A stretch of 39,440 nucleotides of DNA, from the NCBI GenBank assembly GCA_036574075.1, contig JAINCN010000027.1, positions 1 to 39,440 on the forward strand. The letters are read 5' to 3'. Positions 17,219 to 26,377 of the stretch are shown piece after piece. The DNA is from Deltaproteobacteria bacterium (lineage in GTDB: Bacteria; Desulfobacterota; Dissulfuribacteria; Dissulfuribacterales; UBA5754). The first letter of the stretch is position 1, and each line of letters starts with the position of its first letter. The translations under genes and the position numbers were made by a program. The notes beneath the pieces were generated by a model. It was not told the origin of the DNA. It was given only the letters and a program-made list of their open reading frames with translations, and searched no databases.

Positions 17219-19558
17219 TCAGGCCAGCGGCCGCATGGTCCATATACCGCACGGACAGGTGTCGGCACAGAATCCGCAGGCGATGCACTTTTCGTCGTCC
17301 GAGACGTACTCGTATCCCCCGATCTCGAGCTCACGCCTGGAGATGGCGCCTGTCGGGCAGATGGTCTCGCAAAGGTGGCAGTCCCGGCAGGATCCGCAGC
17401 TCAGACATCTTTCCGCCTCTGCCTCAGGCGTCGTGCCCCTGGAGGGGAGAGGGCAGTAGTGCTCCAGGGTCAAGGCCTTTCGGTCGATCACCTTTTTGGC
17501 AAAGGGTTTCCAGGGGATGCCCTTCAGGGTGCTCGCTATGAATTCCGCTGATCGCATTCCAGCCCCCATGGCATTGGTCGCAAGGCCCGGCCTTTCCACG
17601 TCTCCTACTGCGAATATCTTCGCATCTGTGGTCCTTCCGGCATCATCCGTCCTGATCCAGCCCCGGACTGTTTCAACGGTCTCGGGAAGGAAATCGAGGG
17701 CAGGGATATCGCCGATGGAGATGAAGACCGTGTCAGCCGGAATGATCTCCCCGTCCGCAAGCACGACTCCATCTTCGGTCACCTCCCGTGTGGTCACGGG
17801 CCAGCGGAAAACCGCCCCCAAGGCCTCGGCGGCCGCCTTTTCCTTTCCGAAGGCAAGGGGTTTCTGGATGTCGAGAAGGATGACGGACTCGGCCCCGTGC
17901 CGATAGGCCTCGCAGGCCACATCACAGCCAACGTTCCCAGCCCCTATGATGACCACCCGTTTTCCAACTGGCATGGGATTCGGGGATTTGACGGATTTCA
18001 GGAAATCGAGTGCGGTAATCACCCGTTCCGATCCTGGGAAAGGTATACGCCGGGGTTCATGGGCCCCGACGGCGACGATGACGTATTCATACTCGTCTTT
18101 TAGTTGCTGGAATCTCTCCTTGGTAATGCTGACCCCGAAATGGACGCGGATATTCGGCATTTTTAGGAAACGTGCGACCTCCGCCTCCCACGTGGCCCGG
18201 GGCAGGCGATCCCAAGGGATGACCTGGGCGAGTTTGCCTCCCAGGTGGTCATCACGCTCAAAGATGTGGGCCTCGATCCCTGCCTTTGCAAGATGCCAGG
18301 CGGCGGTCATGCCGGCAGGGCCGCCACCCACGATGGCGACCCGTTTCCCTATGGGGGGCTTGGTTTCCGGAGGGGGAAAGTCCTTGACGGCGCGGCCGAG
18401 GAGGGCCACGTCGATGGACCGGTCCACGAGGCCCCGTGAGCACTGGTCCATGCAGAGGTTCGGGCAGATGGCCCCGCAGACGGATCCGGGAAGGGGGGTA
18501 TATTCGAGGGTAAGTCGATAGGCCTCCTCTATCTTCCCTTCCCGAATGAGGCGGAGCCTGTCCACGGTTGGGATGTGCATGGGGCAGTAAAAGGTACAGG
18601 GGGCTGCGTGTTCCCGGTTTGCCCAGTAAGGACGTCTTCTTCTCAGATCTCCTGTGACGATGAGCCCGATGGGGCTTCGATCCAGACCAGGGGCGAGATC
18701 GCGGAGCGGGTCTCCGCCAAAGGCCGGCTCCCAGATCTTCTTTCGAAACTCGGCCATGGGCATGGGGCCGATATTAGAAAGGGCCTTTTCCTGGGGGGTG
18801 AGGGGGATGAGAAGCCTCCATTCCTCCCGGTTCGTGAGCTGCCCAATGAGGTCATCGCGTCCGATCCTCTGGAGAAATTCCGGCAGCCGCTCCTTAAGCC
18901 ACTGCCATTTTTCGTCATCCAGATCCGTTTCCCGGACATCGTCCCGGGAATAGCTTCCGTCGGTCTTCCCCCGATAAAAGATCCAGCCCCCGACCATGCC
19001 CACGCATGGCCTGTAGCCAAGGACGTTTTCCGGGTTTTTGGGATTCACTCCGCAGACCACGCCGATGCCGCCGCAGTTGAACTCGGCGAAGGTGTCACCT
19101 ACGGAGCCCAGCACCCAGAGCTCCGGTCTCTCAAACGCAGGGTTCCATTTCGTCATGGTGAGGCCGCGGGCGCCAATGGATCCCCTCACCATGACCCTTC
19201 CCTGGGCCATGGCGTTGCAGACGCCGTTGGTTGCATCCCCAAGGACGACGATATCGGCCCCGATATTCAGATAGCCCACATCATCCGAGGCAGGGCCTTC
19301 GGAGATGATGGTCGTGCCTGGCCGGCCCATGCAGCCGAGGCGCTGGCCTACAGGGCCGCGCACCCTAACGGTGATGGGGCGTCCGCCCTTCCAGAGGCGG
19401 CCTCCCACGTTGTGTTGGCCAAAGGTCTCGAGGATGAGATAGTCGGTGCTTGCGGCCGCCCTCTGGACCAGATCCTCAAATGCCTGGGATGAGATCCTAT
19501 GGCCGTTTTCGTCGATTCCACGGACAGTGACGGGTGTGACAGCAGTTGGTGATTCCAT
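17219..19558 (-). CDS. Glutamate synthase GltB3 (GXGXG) - GltD fusion with C-terminal ferredoxin domain
   Basis: A 779-aa fusion. Residues 1-250 form the GXGXG beta-helix domain that in classical GltB ends the large subunit (GGRLWKGGRP, GDATNGVCNAMAQGR, GSIGARG). Residues 310-400 carry the GltD N-terminal Fe-S cysteines (CTFYCPMHIP, CGAICPNLCMDQCSRG). An FAD site VAIVGGGPAG is at 407-416 and an NAD(P) site VVIIGAGNVG at 535-544. The C-terminus adds an 8Fe-type ferredoxin: Cys718/721/724/727/730/734 and Cys758/761/764/768. The protein should take electrons from NAD(P)H or ferredoxin and pass them to the FMN subunit encoded just upstream. The start follows the FMN subunit gene by 17 bp with AAGGA before it. 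The order and splitting resemble archaeal-type GOGAT. Confidence 0.9.
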   Translation of the reverse strand: MESPTAVTPVTVRGIDENGHRISSQAFEDLVQRAAASTDYLILETFGQHNVGGRLWKGGRPITVRVRGPVGQRLGCMGRPGTTIISEGPASDDVGYLNIGADIVVLGDATNGVCNAMAQGRVMVRGSIGARGLTMTKWNPAFERPELWVLGSVGDTFAEFNCGGIGVVCGVNPKNPENVLGYRPCVGMVGGWIFYRGKTDGSYSRDDVRETDLDDEKWQWLKERLPEFLQRIGRDDLIGQLTNREEWRLLIPLTPQEKALSNIGPMPMAEFRKKIWEPAFGGDPLRDLAPGLDRSPIGLIVTGDLRRRRPYWANREHAAPCTFYCPMHIPTVDRLRLIREGKIEEAYRLTLEYTPLPGSVCGAICPNLCMDQCSRGLVDRSIDVALLGRAVKDFPPPETKPPIGKRVAIVGGGPAGMTAAWHLAKAGIEAHIFERDDHLGGKLAQVIPWDRLPRATWEAEVARFLKMPNIRVHFGVSITKERFQQLKDEYEYVIVAVGAHEPRRIPFPGSERVITALDFLKSVKSPNPMPVGKRVVIIGAGNVGCDVACEAYRHGAESVILLDIQKPLAFGKEKAAAEALGAVFRWPVTTREVTEDGVVLADGEIIPADTVFISIGDIPALDFLPETVETVRGWIRTDDAGRTTDAKIFAVGDVERPGLATNAMGAGMRSAEFIASTLKGIPWKPFAKKVIDRKALTLEHYCPLPSRGTTPEAEAERCLSCGSCRDCHLCETICPTGAISRRELEIGGYEYVSDDEKCIACGFCADTCPCGIWTMRPLA

Positions 19559-19575
19559 GTATAGAAAGGTCCTTT

Positions 19576-21213
19576 TTAGCAGATGTAGCGGATGTTGAGC
19601 CGGTCAGCAGCGGCCTTGTCGTTGATCCCGATGGCGTCGGACATCCCGATGGGAAGGCTCTGGGACCGGCCGAGCGGGGCCATGATCTTTTTCATCTCTG
19701 TGCGAATGGAAAGGAAGATATCCACGACCCTCTGGGCCACCTGGTCGGGGTCGAGCCGACGGTAGAGTTTAGGATTCTGGCTCGTGATGCCCTTTGGGCA
19801 GAGGCCGATGTTGCAGATGTTGCAGCGGTTCCGCTCGCTTCCGAGGCAGCCCGCAGCTGCCTGCATGATGTATTTTCCTATGTGCACGCCGCTTGCGCCA
19901 AGCATTATGAGGGCCATGCCGTTCTGGGTCACGTTTCCGTTCTTTCCGATCCCGCCTGCTGCAAAGAGGGGGATCTCGTTCTGCTTCCCCTGGGCGCAGA
20001 GATCGAGATAGCATTCCCGGATGTTCGAGGCTATGGGATGCCCCATGGCGTCCATGCTCACGTTGTAGGCCGCTCCTGTCCCGCCATCCACGCCGTCTAT
20101 GAGAAGCCCTCCAGCGTACGGGTTCCTCACTAAGTTGTTGAGAACGGCCTTGGCCGAAGTTGAGCCGGATATCTTGGGATAGACCGGCACCCGGAAGCCC
20201 CAGGCCATGGACATGGTCTGGATCATCTTCATGACGCTCTCTTCTATCGAGTAAAGGGTCTGATGAACCGGCGGCGAGGGTAGGTCCACTCCCTCCGGCA
20301 CGCCCCTGAGCCTTGCGATGAGTTTGCTCACCTTGAACCACATGAGCAGGCCGCCGTCGCCTGGCTTGGCGCCCTGGCCGTACTTGATCTCGATGGCCGC
20401 AGGATCGCACTGCATCTCAGGGATGGCCCGGATGATCTCATCCCAACCGAAATAGCCAGATGCAATCTGGAGGATGATGTATTTCAGGAATGGGCTTTTC
20501 AGGACCCAAGGCGGGCACCCGCCTTCACCGGTTGCCATGACGACCGGAATCTTGAGGACCTCGTTCAGATAGGCCACACCCTGGAGGAGGCCGAGCCACA
20601 TGTTGGGAGAAAGCGCCCCGAAGGACATGGAGCCGATGATGAAGGGAAAGATCTCACGTGTGGGGGGGATCCACTCCCCGGAGGCATGTCTTCTTAGGAA
20701 CTCCTCGGGTGGGAGGATCCTGCCGAGGACCGTGTTCAGCATGAACTCGTGCCGGCCGGCATCGAGCGCCGGGTCCGTGAGCATGGAGATCCTGGTGAAG
20801 AGGATCCTGTCAAGGAGACTTGAAGGGTCGTTTCTGCGCCCGCCCCGTTTCCAAGCGTCCCCGCCCTGGTTCATGTGGAAGCGGATACGGGGGTCGTTCG
20901 GGTTGGGGACCGGGCCGATGGCCTCGTTCGGGCAGACCATTGCGCACATGCCGCAGCCGATGCACCGGTTTGCAGGCTCTGTTCGCTGACGGATACCTGT
21001 GAACGTCCTGTAGGAATTTCCCAAATTCCCGCTTCCAATGCCGAGGTTCGGGATCCTCTGCCTGTGGTAGGCGAGGTAGATCGCCTGGACAGGACAGACC
21101 GCAGTGCACCGGCCGCAGAGGGTGCAGCGATCCTCACGGTGCTGAATGATCCAGGGAAGATCCCCGGGGGTCAGGCTGCTTGGGGAAGATGGAATGGACT
21201 GAATTGGGACCAT
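19576..21213 (-). CDS. Glutamate synthase, FMN/Fe-S catalytic subunit (archaeal type GltB2)
   Basis: A 545-aa protein with the FMN-binding synthase domain that adds ammonia to 2-oxoglutarate. Two N-terminal 4Fe-4S motifs (Cys30/33/36/40 and Cys84/87/90/94) precede the barrel, as in archaeal-type enzymes. Barrel signatures are IIGSMSFGALS, IEIKYGQGAKPGDGG, PVYPKISGS, GVDGGTGAAY and FAAGGIG. CNICNIGLCPKGI is the region of the 3Fe-4S cluster. The ATG at 21213 overlaps the amidotransferase gene by 43 bp and is preceded by AAAGGA at 9 nt, pointing to translational coupling. Glutamine amidotransferase and GXGXG domains are encoded separately on either side. Confidence 0.93.
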   Translation of the reverse strand: MVPIQSIPSSPSSLTPGDLPWIIQHREDRCTLCGRCTAVCPVQAIYLAYHRQRIPNLGIGSGNLGNSYRTFTGIRQRTEPANRCIGCGMCAMVCPNEAIGPVPNPNDPRIRFHMNQGGDAWKRGGRRNDPSSLLDRILFTRISMLTDPALDAGRHEFMLNTVLGRILPPEEFLRRHASGEWIPPTREIFPFIIGSMSFGALSPNMWLGLLQGVAYLNEVLKIPVVMATGEGGCPPWVLKSPFLKYIILQIASGYFGWDEIIRAIPEMQCDPAAIEIKYGQGAKPGDGGLLMWFKVSKLIARLRGVPEGVDLPSPPVHQTLYSIEESVMKMIQTMSMAWGFRVPVYPKISGSTSAKAVLNNLVRNPYAGGLLIDGVDGGTGAAYNVSMDAMGHPIASNIRECYLDLCAQGKQNEIPLFAAGGIGKNGNVTQNGMALIMLGASGVHIGKYIMQAAAGCLGSERNRCNICNIGLCPKGITSQNPKLYRRLDPDQVAQRVVDIFLSIRTEMKKIMAPLGRSQSLPIGMSDAIGINDKAAADRLNIRYIC

Positions 21214-22313
21214 ATCTGATATTCCTTTCGATCAGGAGGGACGATGACGGTGTGCTCGCGCATGGGCTGGAAGTCGAGGGATCGGTCGCGGTCGGGGATC
21301 AAGGCGTCGAGTCCGCACATCTCGGAGGCCATGGCCCATTCGCCAGGCTTTCCTCCAATGGTGGCGGGTCGCAGTTTCTTGTGGTCCATGACGAGGAGGC
21401 ACGTCTCGTCCGGGAGCGAGCCCATGACGCAGTTGGGGCCGTCGATGATGAGTCTTCGGCATGCGTTTCTGAGTCCCTTCAAGAACGGTCCCTGCGGATG
21501 CCGGTCCAGTTCCTCTGTCTTTAGCGGAGTGATGACGTGTTTGTAGGCCTCGAGAGGCAGTTTCAGTTGTTTGAGGACGTAGTGGAGGATGTGGGTAAAG
21601 ACCTCGCTGTCGCTCTGGTATCCGATGTATCCGGGGAAATGGGTCCCCATAAGCCAGTCCCGAATGGGGACGAAGGCGGTGTTCTCGCCGTTCGTCATGG
21701 TGGCTATACCCTGTATGAAGAAGGGGTGACACGCGTAGAGGTTGATCCCCCAGTTGGTGTTCTGTCTCCCCTGGGCCATGACCACTCGGGCGAGGATTCG
21801 ATTCTCCCCGAGTCCGAGGGCGTCTCCGACCGCAAGGGGCCATCCGACTTCCTTGATCATCACCACATCGGGCCAGAAGGAAAAGACCGTGAGATCCCCC
21901 CCATGCTCCTCGCCATCCCGCCGGAGTGCCAGACGCACGCGCATGAACTCCTGTTCCCTGCGTTCAGGGGTATATGTTCTCCAGGATTCGGGGAGCCTGT
22001 AGACCCTGGCAAGGTACTTGTAGCGGTCTTTTGCCTCGAGTGCGGCCAGATCGGTCGTGAACTCGTGATCGTATTTGAGCTCGAATCCTGCATCCCGCAT
22101 GAAGGCATCCAGCCGGTGGAGGGCTGTCTCCGTATGCGCGACTCCAGAGAGAATGGGATCCTTTTCCTTATAGTTGTAGTCGGTGAATCTGACTCCGCGC
22201 ATCAGAAGGCCGAGGCCGCTTCCGTCGTATCCTTCCCGCATGGCCTCCATGGCCAGGAGGATGTCATACGGCGAGAAGGCTTCCTGGGCTGTCTTGAGGG
22301 CTAAACGGCACAT
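21171..22313 (-). CDS. Glutamate synthase, glutamine amidotransferase subunit (GltB1, class II)
   Basis: A 380-aa Ntn-type amidotransferase releasing ammonia from glutamine for the synthase subunit. The frame is open to 22397, but the mature enzyme needs an N-terminal cysteine: the ATG at 22313 gives MCRLALKT with Cys2 as nucleophile and has GGAG 8 nt upstream, so this start is chosen. YDGSGLGLLM, GRQNTNWGINLYACHPF and GYIGYQSDSE are consistent with the class II fold. It is the first gene of a three-gene operon (amidotransferase, FMN subunit, GltB3-GltD). Confidence 0.92.
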   Translation of the reverse strand: MCRLALKTAQEAFSPYDILLAMEAMREGYDGSGLGLLMRGVRFTDYNYKEKDPILSGVAHTETALHRLDAFMRDAGFELKYDHEFTTDLAALEAKDRYKYLARVYRLPESWRTYTPERREQEFMRVRLALRRDGEEHGGDLTVFSFWPDVVMIKEVGWPLAVGDALGLGENRILARVVMAQGRQNTNWGINLYACHPFFIQGIATMTNGENTAFVPIRDWLMGTHFPGYIGYQSDSEVFTHILHYVLKQLKLPLEAYKHVITPLKTEELDRHPQGPFLKGLRNACRRLIIDGPNCVMGSLPDETCLLVMDHKKLRPATIGGKPGEWAMASEMCGLDALIPDRDRSLDFQPMREHTVIVPPDRKEYQIWSQFSPFHLPQAA

Positions 22314-22412
22314 ATCTATATCTCCGGGATGGTGTTCCGGCCTTTGGCACGGGCGGATAAGACAAAACGAATTATCCCGCCCTGGCATTCGTGTCAAGGA
22401 TCGGCATGGATC

Positions 22413-23189
22413 TTATGTGGGACGGTTCATGGGCGAGCCGGCTTGTCGGTTTTCCGTTATGGGATCCCGAAGACGTACGGGCTCCGCAAGGGTCCTCCTC
22501 AATCGGATGTTTAGCATCTCCACGCACACGGAAAAGGCCATGGCCGAATAGATGTAGCCCTTAGGTATGTGAAAATGCAGTCCTTCCCCCATTAGGGAGA
22601 CGCCGATGAGAAAAAGGAAACTCAAGGCAAGCATCTTGACCGTGGGATGGCGTTCCACGAAGGCGCTTACGGCCCTGGAGGCAACGAGCATGAATCCTAC
22701 GGCAATGACGATGGCCGCGATCATGATCTCCACGCGTTTGGCCATACCTACTGCAGTAATCACAGAATCCAGGGAAAAAATGATGTCGAGGAGGGCGATC
22801 TGGACGATTATGCCGAGAAAAGAAGCGGCTGCCGTTGGATTTGCGTGACCTTCTGCTCCTTCGAGCTTTTCATGGATCTCAAGCGTGCTTTTCGCGATGA
22901 GAAAGAGACCTCCTCCGAAAAGGATGAGATCACGTCCTGAGAATCCGTGCCCCATGACCGTGAAAAGGGGGGCGGTAAGGTGCATGACCCATACAAGGGA
23001 AAGAAGAAGGGCTATTCGGGTGAACATCGCCAAAAAAAGGCCCATGGATCGGGCCTTTCCCCTCTTCTCTTCAGGGAGTTTTCCTGAGAGGATGGAGATA
23101 AAGACGATGTTGTCGATCCCCAGGACGATCTCGAGGGCCGTGAGGGTGACGATGGCTATCCAGGATTCGGGGTTTAGGATCCAGTCCAT
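22413..23189 (-). CDS. TerC family integral membrane protein
   Basis: A 258-aa inner-membrane protein with about seven hydrophobic helices, similar in length and layout to E. coli YgdQ. Family signatures are LEIVLGIDNIVFISIL, FSGRDLILFGGGLFL and IVQIALLDIIFSLDSVITAVG, with the acidic residues in helices 2 and 6 thought to bind metal (Mn2+ export in several TerC proteins). FHIPKGYIYSAMAFSV is also typical. The frame extends upstream to 23342, but homology starts at MDWILNPESW (23189). No clear ribosome binding site is present there; ATG at 23267 with GGGG upstream is an alternative. It is divergent from pilT. Confidence 0.88.
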   Translation of the reverse strand: MDWILNPESWIAIVTLTALEIVLGIDNIVFISILSGKLPEEKRGKARSMGLFLAMFTRIALLLSLVWVMHLTAPLFTVMGHGFSGRDLILFGGGLFLIAKSTLEIHEKLEGAEGHANPTAAASFLGIIVQIALLDIIFSLDSVITAVGMAKRVEIMIAAIVIAVGFMLVASRAVSAFVERHPTVKMLALSFLFLIGVSLMGEGLHFHIPKGYIYSAMAFSVCVEMLNIRLRRTLAEPVRLRDPITENRQAGSPMNRPT

Positions 23190-23362
23190 GAAGAAAGGCA
23201 GGAAAGGGAAGGATTTGAGGAATGGATTACTAACATGCGGTGCATGAGGGGTCAATTCGTCATCCATGCACCCCAGAGACCATAAGACGAGTTCATGCCG
23301 ATCAAGTCGTTTACGCCTGCGTCCGATATGGAAGGTGAACACCTTTGTCGCAAGGAGGTTTC

Positions 23363-24448
23363 ATGGCGAAACTCGACGCCTTTTTTAAACTCATGCACGA
23401 GCAAGGGGCCTCCGACCTCCATATGGCATCCGGATCGCCTCCCATACTGAGGATCCGCGGAGACCTGCACCGTGTGAAGTACAAGACCCTCGAAAACGAC
23501 GAACTCAAAGCGATGCTTTACGAGATCGCTCCCGAAGGAAAGATCAAGCAGTTCGAGGAGACAGGGGACGTGGATTTCGGTTACGAGATCCCGGGGCTTG
23601 CGCGCTACCGCGCCAACTTCTTCATGCAGAAAAACGGTGTTGCAGCCGTTTTCCGGGAGATTCCGAGCAAGGTTCTCTCCGCAGAGGAACTGGGGCTCCC
23701 CCCCGTCATGACCAAGCTCTCCATGCTACCTCGGGGGCTCGTACTCGTGACCGGCCCTACGGGAAGCGGGAAATCCACCACGCTTGCCGCCATACTCGAT
23801 CACGCAAACAGGAACCGCAAGGACCACATCATCACCATCGAGGACCCGATCGAGTTCGTCCACGAGCCCAAGTCCTGCCTTGTGAACCACCGGGAGGTGG
23901 GCATCCACACGAAGAGCTTTCATGCGGCACTCCGGGGGGCGCTCCGCGAGGACCCGGACATCATCCTCGTGGGCGAAATGAGGGATCTGGAGACCATCTC
24001 CCTTGCCATCGAGGCGGCCATGACCGGGCACCTCGTGATGGGAACCCTTCACACCATCAGCGCCGCCAAGACCGTGGACCGCGTCATCGAGATCTTTCCA
24101 TCCCATCAGCAGCCCCAGGTCCGGTCGACCCTCGCTGACGCATTGCGGGCCGTGATCTCCCAAACCATGTTCAGGCGCGTGGACATCAAGGGCCGTTGCG
24201 TGGCCTTCGAGATCCTCATCGCCACACCTGCGGTCCGGAACCTCATTCGGGAGGGAAAGACCTACCAGATCCCATCGTCCATGCAGACGGGGAAGAAGTA
24301 CGGGATGCAGACCCTGGACGACGCCATCATGGATCTCCTGCAGAAGGGCTGGATCGATCCGGACGAGGCCTACGCAAAATGCGTGGATAAGGCCCGATTT
24401 GCGCCCTTTTCCCGGAGCGCCCCGGCTGACTTCACAGAGGTGGGATGA
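23363..24448 (+). CDS. pilT: Type IV pilus retraction ATPase PilT
   Basis: A 361-aa cytoplasmic hexameric ATPase powering pilus retraction. The N-terminal SDLHMASGSPPILRIRG (18-34) is the PAS-like domain signature. Walker A is GPTGSGKST (131-139), the Asp box is TIEDPIEFVHE, Walker B is DPDIILVGEMRD and the His box is TGHLVMGTLHT. ATG 23363 follows AAGGAGG at ideal spacing; the slightly longer frame from 23345 is rejected. The stop overlaps the start of the second ATPase gene by 4 bp. No pilin or assembly genes are in the window. Confidence 0.94.
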   Translation: MAKLDAFFKLMHEQGASDLHMASGSPPILRIRGDLHRVKYKTLENDELKAMLYEIAPEGKIKQFEETGDVDFGYEIPGLARYRANFFMQKNGVAAVFREIPSKVLSAEELGLPPVMTKLSMLPRGLVLVTGPTGSGKSTTLAAILDHANRNRKDHIITIEDPIEFVHEPKSCLVNHREVGIHTKSFHAALRGALREDPDIILVGEMRDLETISLAIEAAMTGHLVMGTLHTISAAKTVDRVIEIFPSHQQPQVRSTLADALRAVISQTMFRRVDIKGRCVAFEILIATPAVRNLIREGKTYQIPSSMQTGKKYGMQTLDDAIMDLLQKGWIDPDEAYAKCVDKARFAPFSRSAPADFTEVG

Positions 24449-25602
24449 TGAGAAGGATAGACCTGAACTTCGTCCTGAAAGAGATGCTCAGGGCGCATCC
24501 GAGGATCTCGGATCTCAACTTCACGGTGGGAAGACCCTGTCAGGTTGCGGGTGACGGCAGGCTTCATGCGGCTGAAATCGGGCTTGGAACGGGTGTCCTC
24601 ACACCGTCCCAGACCGAGGAGCTGGCCCTTGCCCTGATCGACGACGACCGGCGTCTCCTCATGGATCTCTTCAGGCACGGCTCCTGTGACCTCTCCTATC
24701 ACCTGCCAGACGGCCCCAGGTTTCGCGTGAACGTCTTTTCCCAGCAGGGCACCTACAGCATCGTCATGAGGAGGCTTTCGAGCAAGGTGCCGACCTTGCA
24801 GGATCTCTCCCTCCCCGATGCGTTCCTTTCCATATCCAAGGAAAAAAACGGCATCGTCCTTTTCACGGGCGCAACCGGAACAGGCAAGACCACATCTCTT
24901 GCCGCCATCCTCGAAGAGATCAACCGAAGGGAAAACCTCCACGTCATCACCCTCGAAGACCCCATCGAATATGTCCACACGCACAAACAGGCGACATTCA
25001 ACCAGCGCGAACTCGGAAAAGACTTCGACACCTTTGCGAACGGCCTTCGAGCCGCCCTCCGCCAGGCCCCTCACGTGATCCTCGTGGGCGAGATACGCGA
25101 CCGGGAGACCATGGAGATCGCCCTCAACGCAGCTGAGACAGGTCATCTCGTCTTCTCCACCCTGCACACTATAAGTGCGGCCCATACTATCAACCGCATC
25201 CTCGGCATGTTTTCCAAGGATGAGGAGCAGCAGATCAGGTTCCGTCTTGCGGACACGATCAGATGGGTGGTGGGACAGAGGCTTCTGCCTCGAATCGGCG
25301 GGGGGCGTGTTGCCATATTCGAGATCATGCAGAACAACGTGCGCATCAAGGACGCGATCTTGAACGGAGAGGGCGAGGGTAAGACCTTCTATGAAATCAT
25401 CGACTCTGGGTCGGCCTACCAGATGCAGACCTTTGATCAGCACATCGTGCGCCTCTATGCAGAGGGGGTGATCACCGAAGAGACGGGTATCGCATACGCA
25501 AGCAGCAGGGCCGCGGTCCGCCAGGGGATCGACCGGATCAAGAGCTCGAAGGGTGAGAAGACCTCGGACATCGGGGATCTCAAGATCGACTGGAATGTAT
25601 GA
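24445..25602 (+). CDS. PilT/PilU-like retraction ATPase
   Basis: A 385-aa paralogue of the preceding PilT, translated from an ATGA overlap with it. Walker A is GATGTGKTT (142-150), the Asp box LEDPIEYVHT, Walker B HVILVGEIRD and the His box TGHLVFSTLHT. The N-terminal domain keeps ISDLNFTVGRPCQV in place of the usual SDLHL, and there is a longer C-terminal tail (IDRIKSSKGEKTSDIGD), as in PilU-type accessory motors. The two proteins may form a joint retraction machine, as PilT and PilU do in other bacteria. A fragment of repeat family 2 begins 3 bp after the stop. Confidence 0.9.
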   Translation: MMRRIDLNFVLKEMLRAHPRISDLNFTVGRPCQVAGDGRLHAAEIGLGTGVLTPSQTEELALALIDDDRRLLMDLFRHGSCDLSYHLPDGPRFRVNVFSQQGTYSIVMRRLSSKVPTLQDLSLPDAFLSISKEKNGIVLFTGATGTGKTTSLAAILEEINRRENLHVITLEDPIEYVHTHKQATFNQRELGKDFDTFANGLRAALRQAPHVILVGEIRDRETMEIALNAAETGHLVFSTLHTISAAHTINRILGMFSKDEEQQIRFRLADTIRWVVGQRLLPRIGGGRVAIFEIMQNNVRIKDAILNGEGEGKTFYEIIDSGSAYQMQTFDQHIVRLYAEGVITEETGIAYASSRAAVRQGIDRIKSSKGEKTSDIGDLKIDWNV

Positions 25603-25604
25603 AA

Positions 25605-25623
25605 GATCGCACTGCAAAAAACC
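25605..25623. repeat. End fragment of palindromic element family 2
   Basis: GATCGCACTGCAAAAAACC, 2 bp after the pilU-like stop codon, matches the first bases of the repeat behind rarA. The remainder of the element is missing. Confidence 0.55.
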
Positions 25624-25664
25624 ATGTATCTTTCCGTGGAGGGAATGTTTAACGGGGGTACGCC

Positions 25665-26321
25665 ATGGAGATCGTCTGCGAAGGATGCGGAAGCCGATAC
25701 CGGATCGAGGATGACAAGATCCCGAGGGATCGATCGGTGACAGTGGCCTGCAAAAAGTGCAGCGAGAGGATCATCGTCGGACCGAGGGAGGAGGAACGTC
25801 AACCGCAAGTCCCTTCATGCGCACCTTCCCCGGACCTCGAGCGCGAGATCGGGATGGAATACTTCGCCCCGGATGCCAGAACGGCCATTCTTTATTCATC
25901 GGATTTTCAGACCCTCGTTCAGATGGAAAAGGCCCTTTCGGATCTGGGCTATGAGGTGAGGACCGTTCAGGGCGGGGAAGACTTTGCAGTCCGCATGAGG
26001 CACCACACCTACGATCTCGTCCTTCTTCACCAGGCGGGCGCAGATCCGGACGGGCCGCTCAAGTCGATCCTTTCCGCCGCATCCACCCTGCCTGCAGAGA
26101 CGAGACGATCGTGCCTCATAGCCCTCGTCCGCGTGGGCGGAAGCCGTTACGATCATCTGCAGGCCTTTCTGCAGGGCGTGGATCTCACGATTTCTCCTTT
26201 TGAGCTCGCAGACCTCAGGGTGATCCTATCCGAGGCCCGCGAACGCAAATCGGCCCGTTACCGGGTCTTCAACGAGTGCCGCAGAAAGGTCGAGATGTCT
26301 TTTTCCGGAATTGAATCGTAA
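25665..26321 (+). CDS. MJ0042-type zinc-ribbon protein with pseudo-receiver domain
   Basis: A 218-aa protein. Residues 1-38 form an MJ0042-type zinc ribbon (Cys5, Cys8, Cys29, Cys32, with YRIEDDKIP between the pairs). Residues about 64-200 look like a CheY-type receiver (AILYSSDFQTLVQMEKALSDLGYEVRT would be its first strand and helix), but the phospho-acceptor position reads YDLVLLHQ, with His instead of Asp, and the conserved KPF lysine is Ser (TISPFEL). It should therefore not be phosphorylated in the usual way. The gene follows the two pilus motors by 62 bp. Zinc-ribbon proteins of this kind are common beside pilus or gliding genes in deltaproteobacteria, so a regulatory or scaffolding role is inferred. 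Confidence 0.75.
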   Translation: MEIVCEGCGSRYRIEDDKIPRDRSVTVACKKCSERIIVGPREEERQPQVPSCAPSPDLEREIGMEYFAPDARTAILYSSDFQTLVQMEKALSDLGYEVRTVQGGEDFAVRMRHHTYDLVLLHQAGADPDGPLKSILSAASTLPAETRRSCLIALVRVGGSRYDHLQAFLQGVDLTISPFELADLRVILSEARERKSARYRVFNECRRKVEMSFSGIES

Positions 26322-26377
26322 GACCCATCACAGTATCATGGCCAGGTGAAATCCGTGCAACGAGGAGGGATTTTTCC

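Noticed and set aside
24370-25617. 415-codon minus-strand ORF opposite the second pilus ATPase
   Set aside because: The opposite strand has Walker and His boxes of a real enzyme; this frame shows none and has no ribosome binding site.
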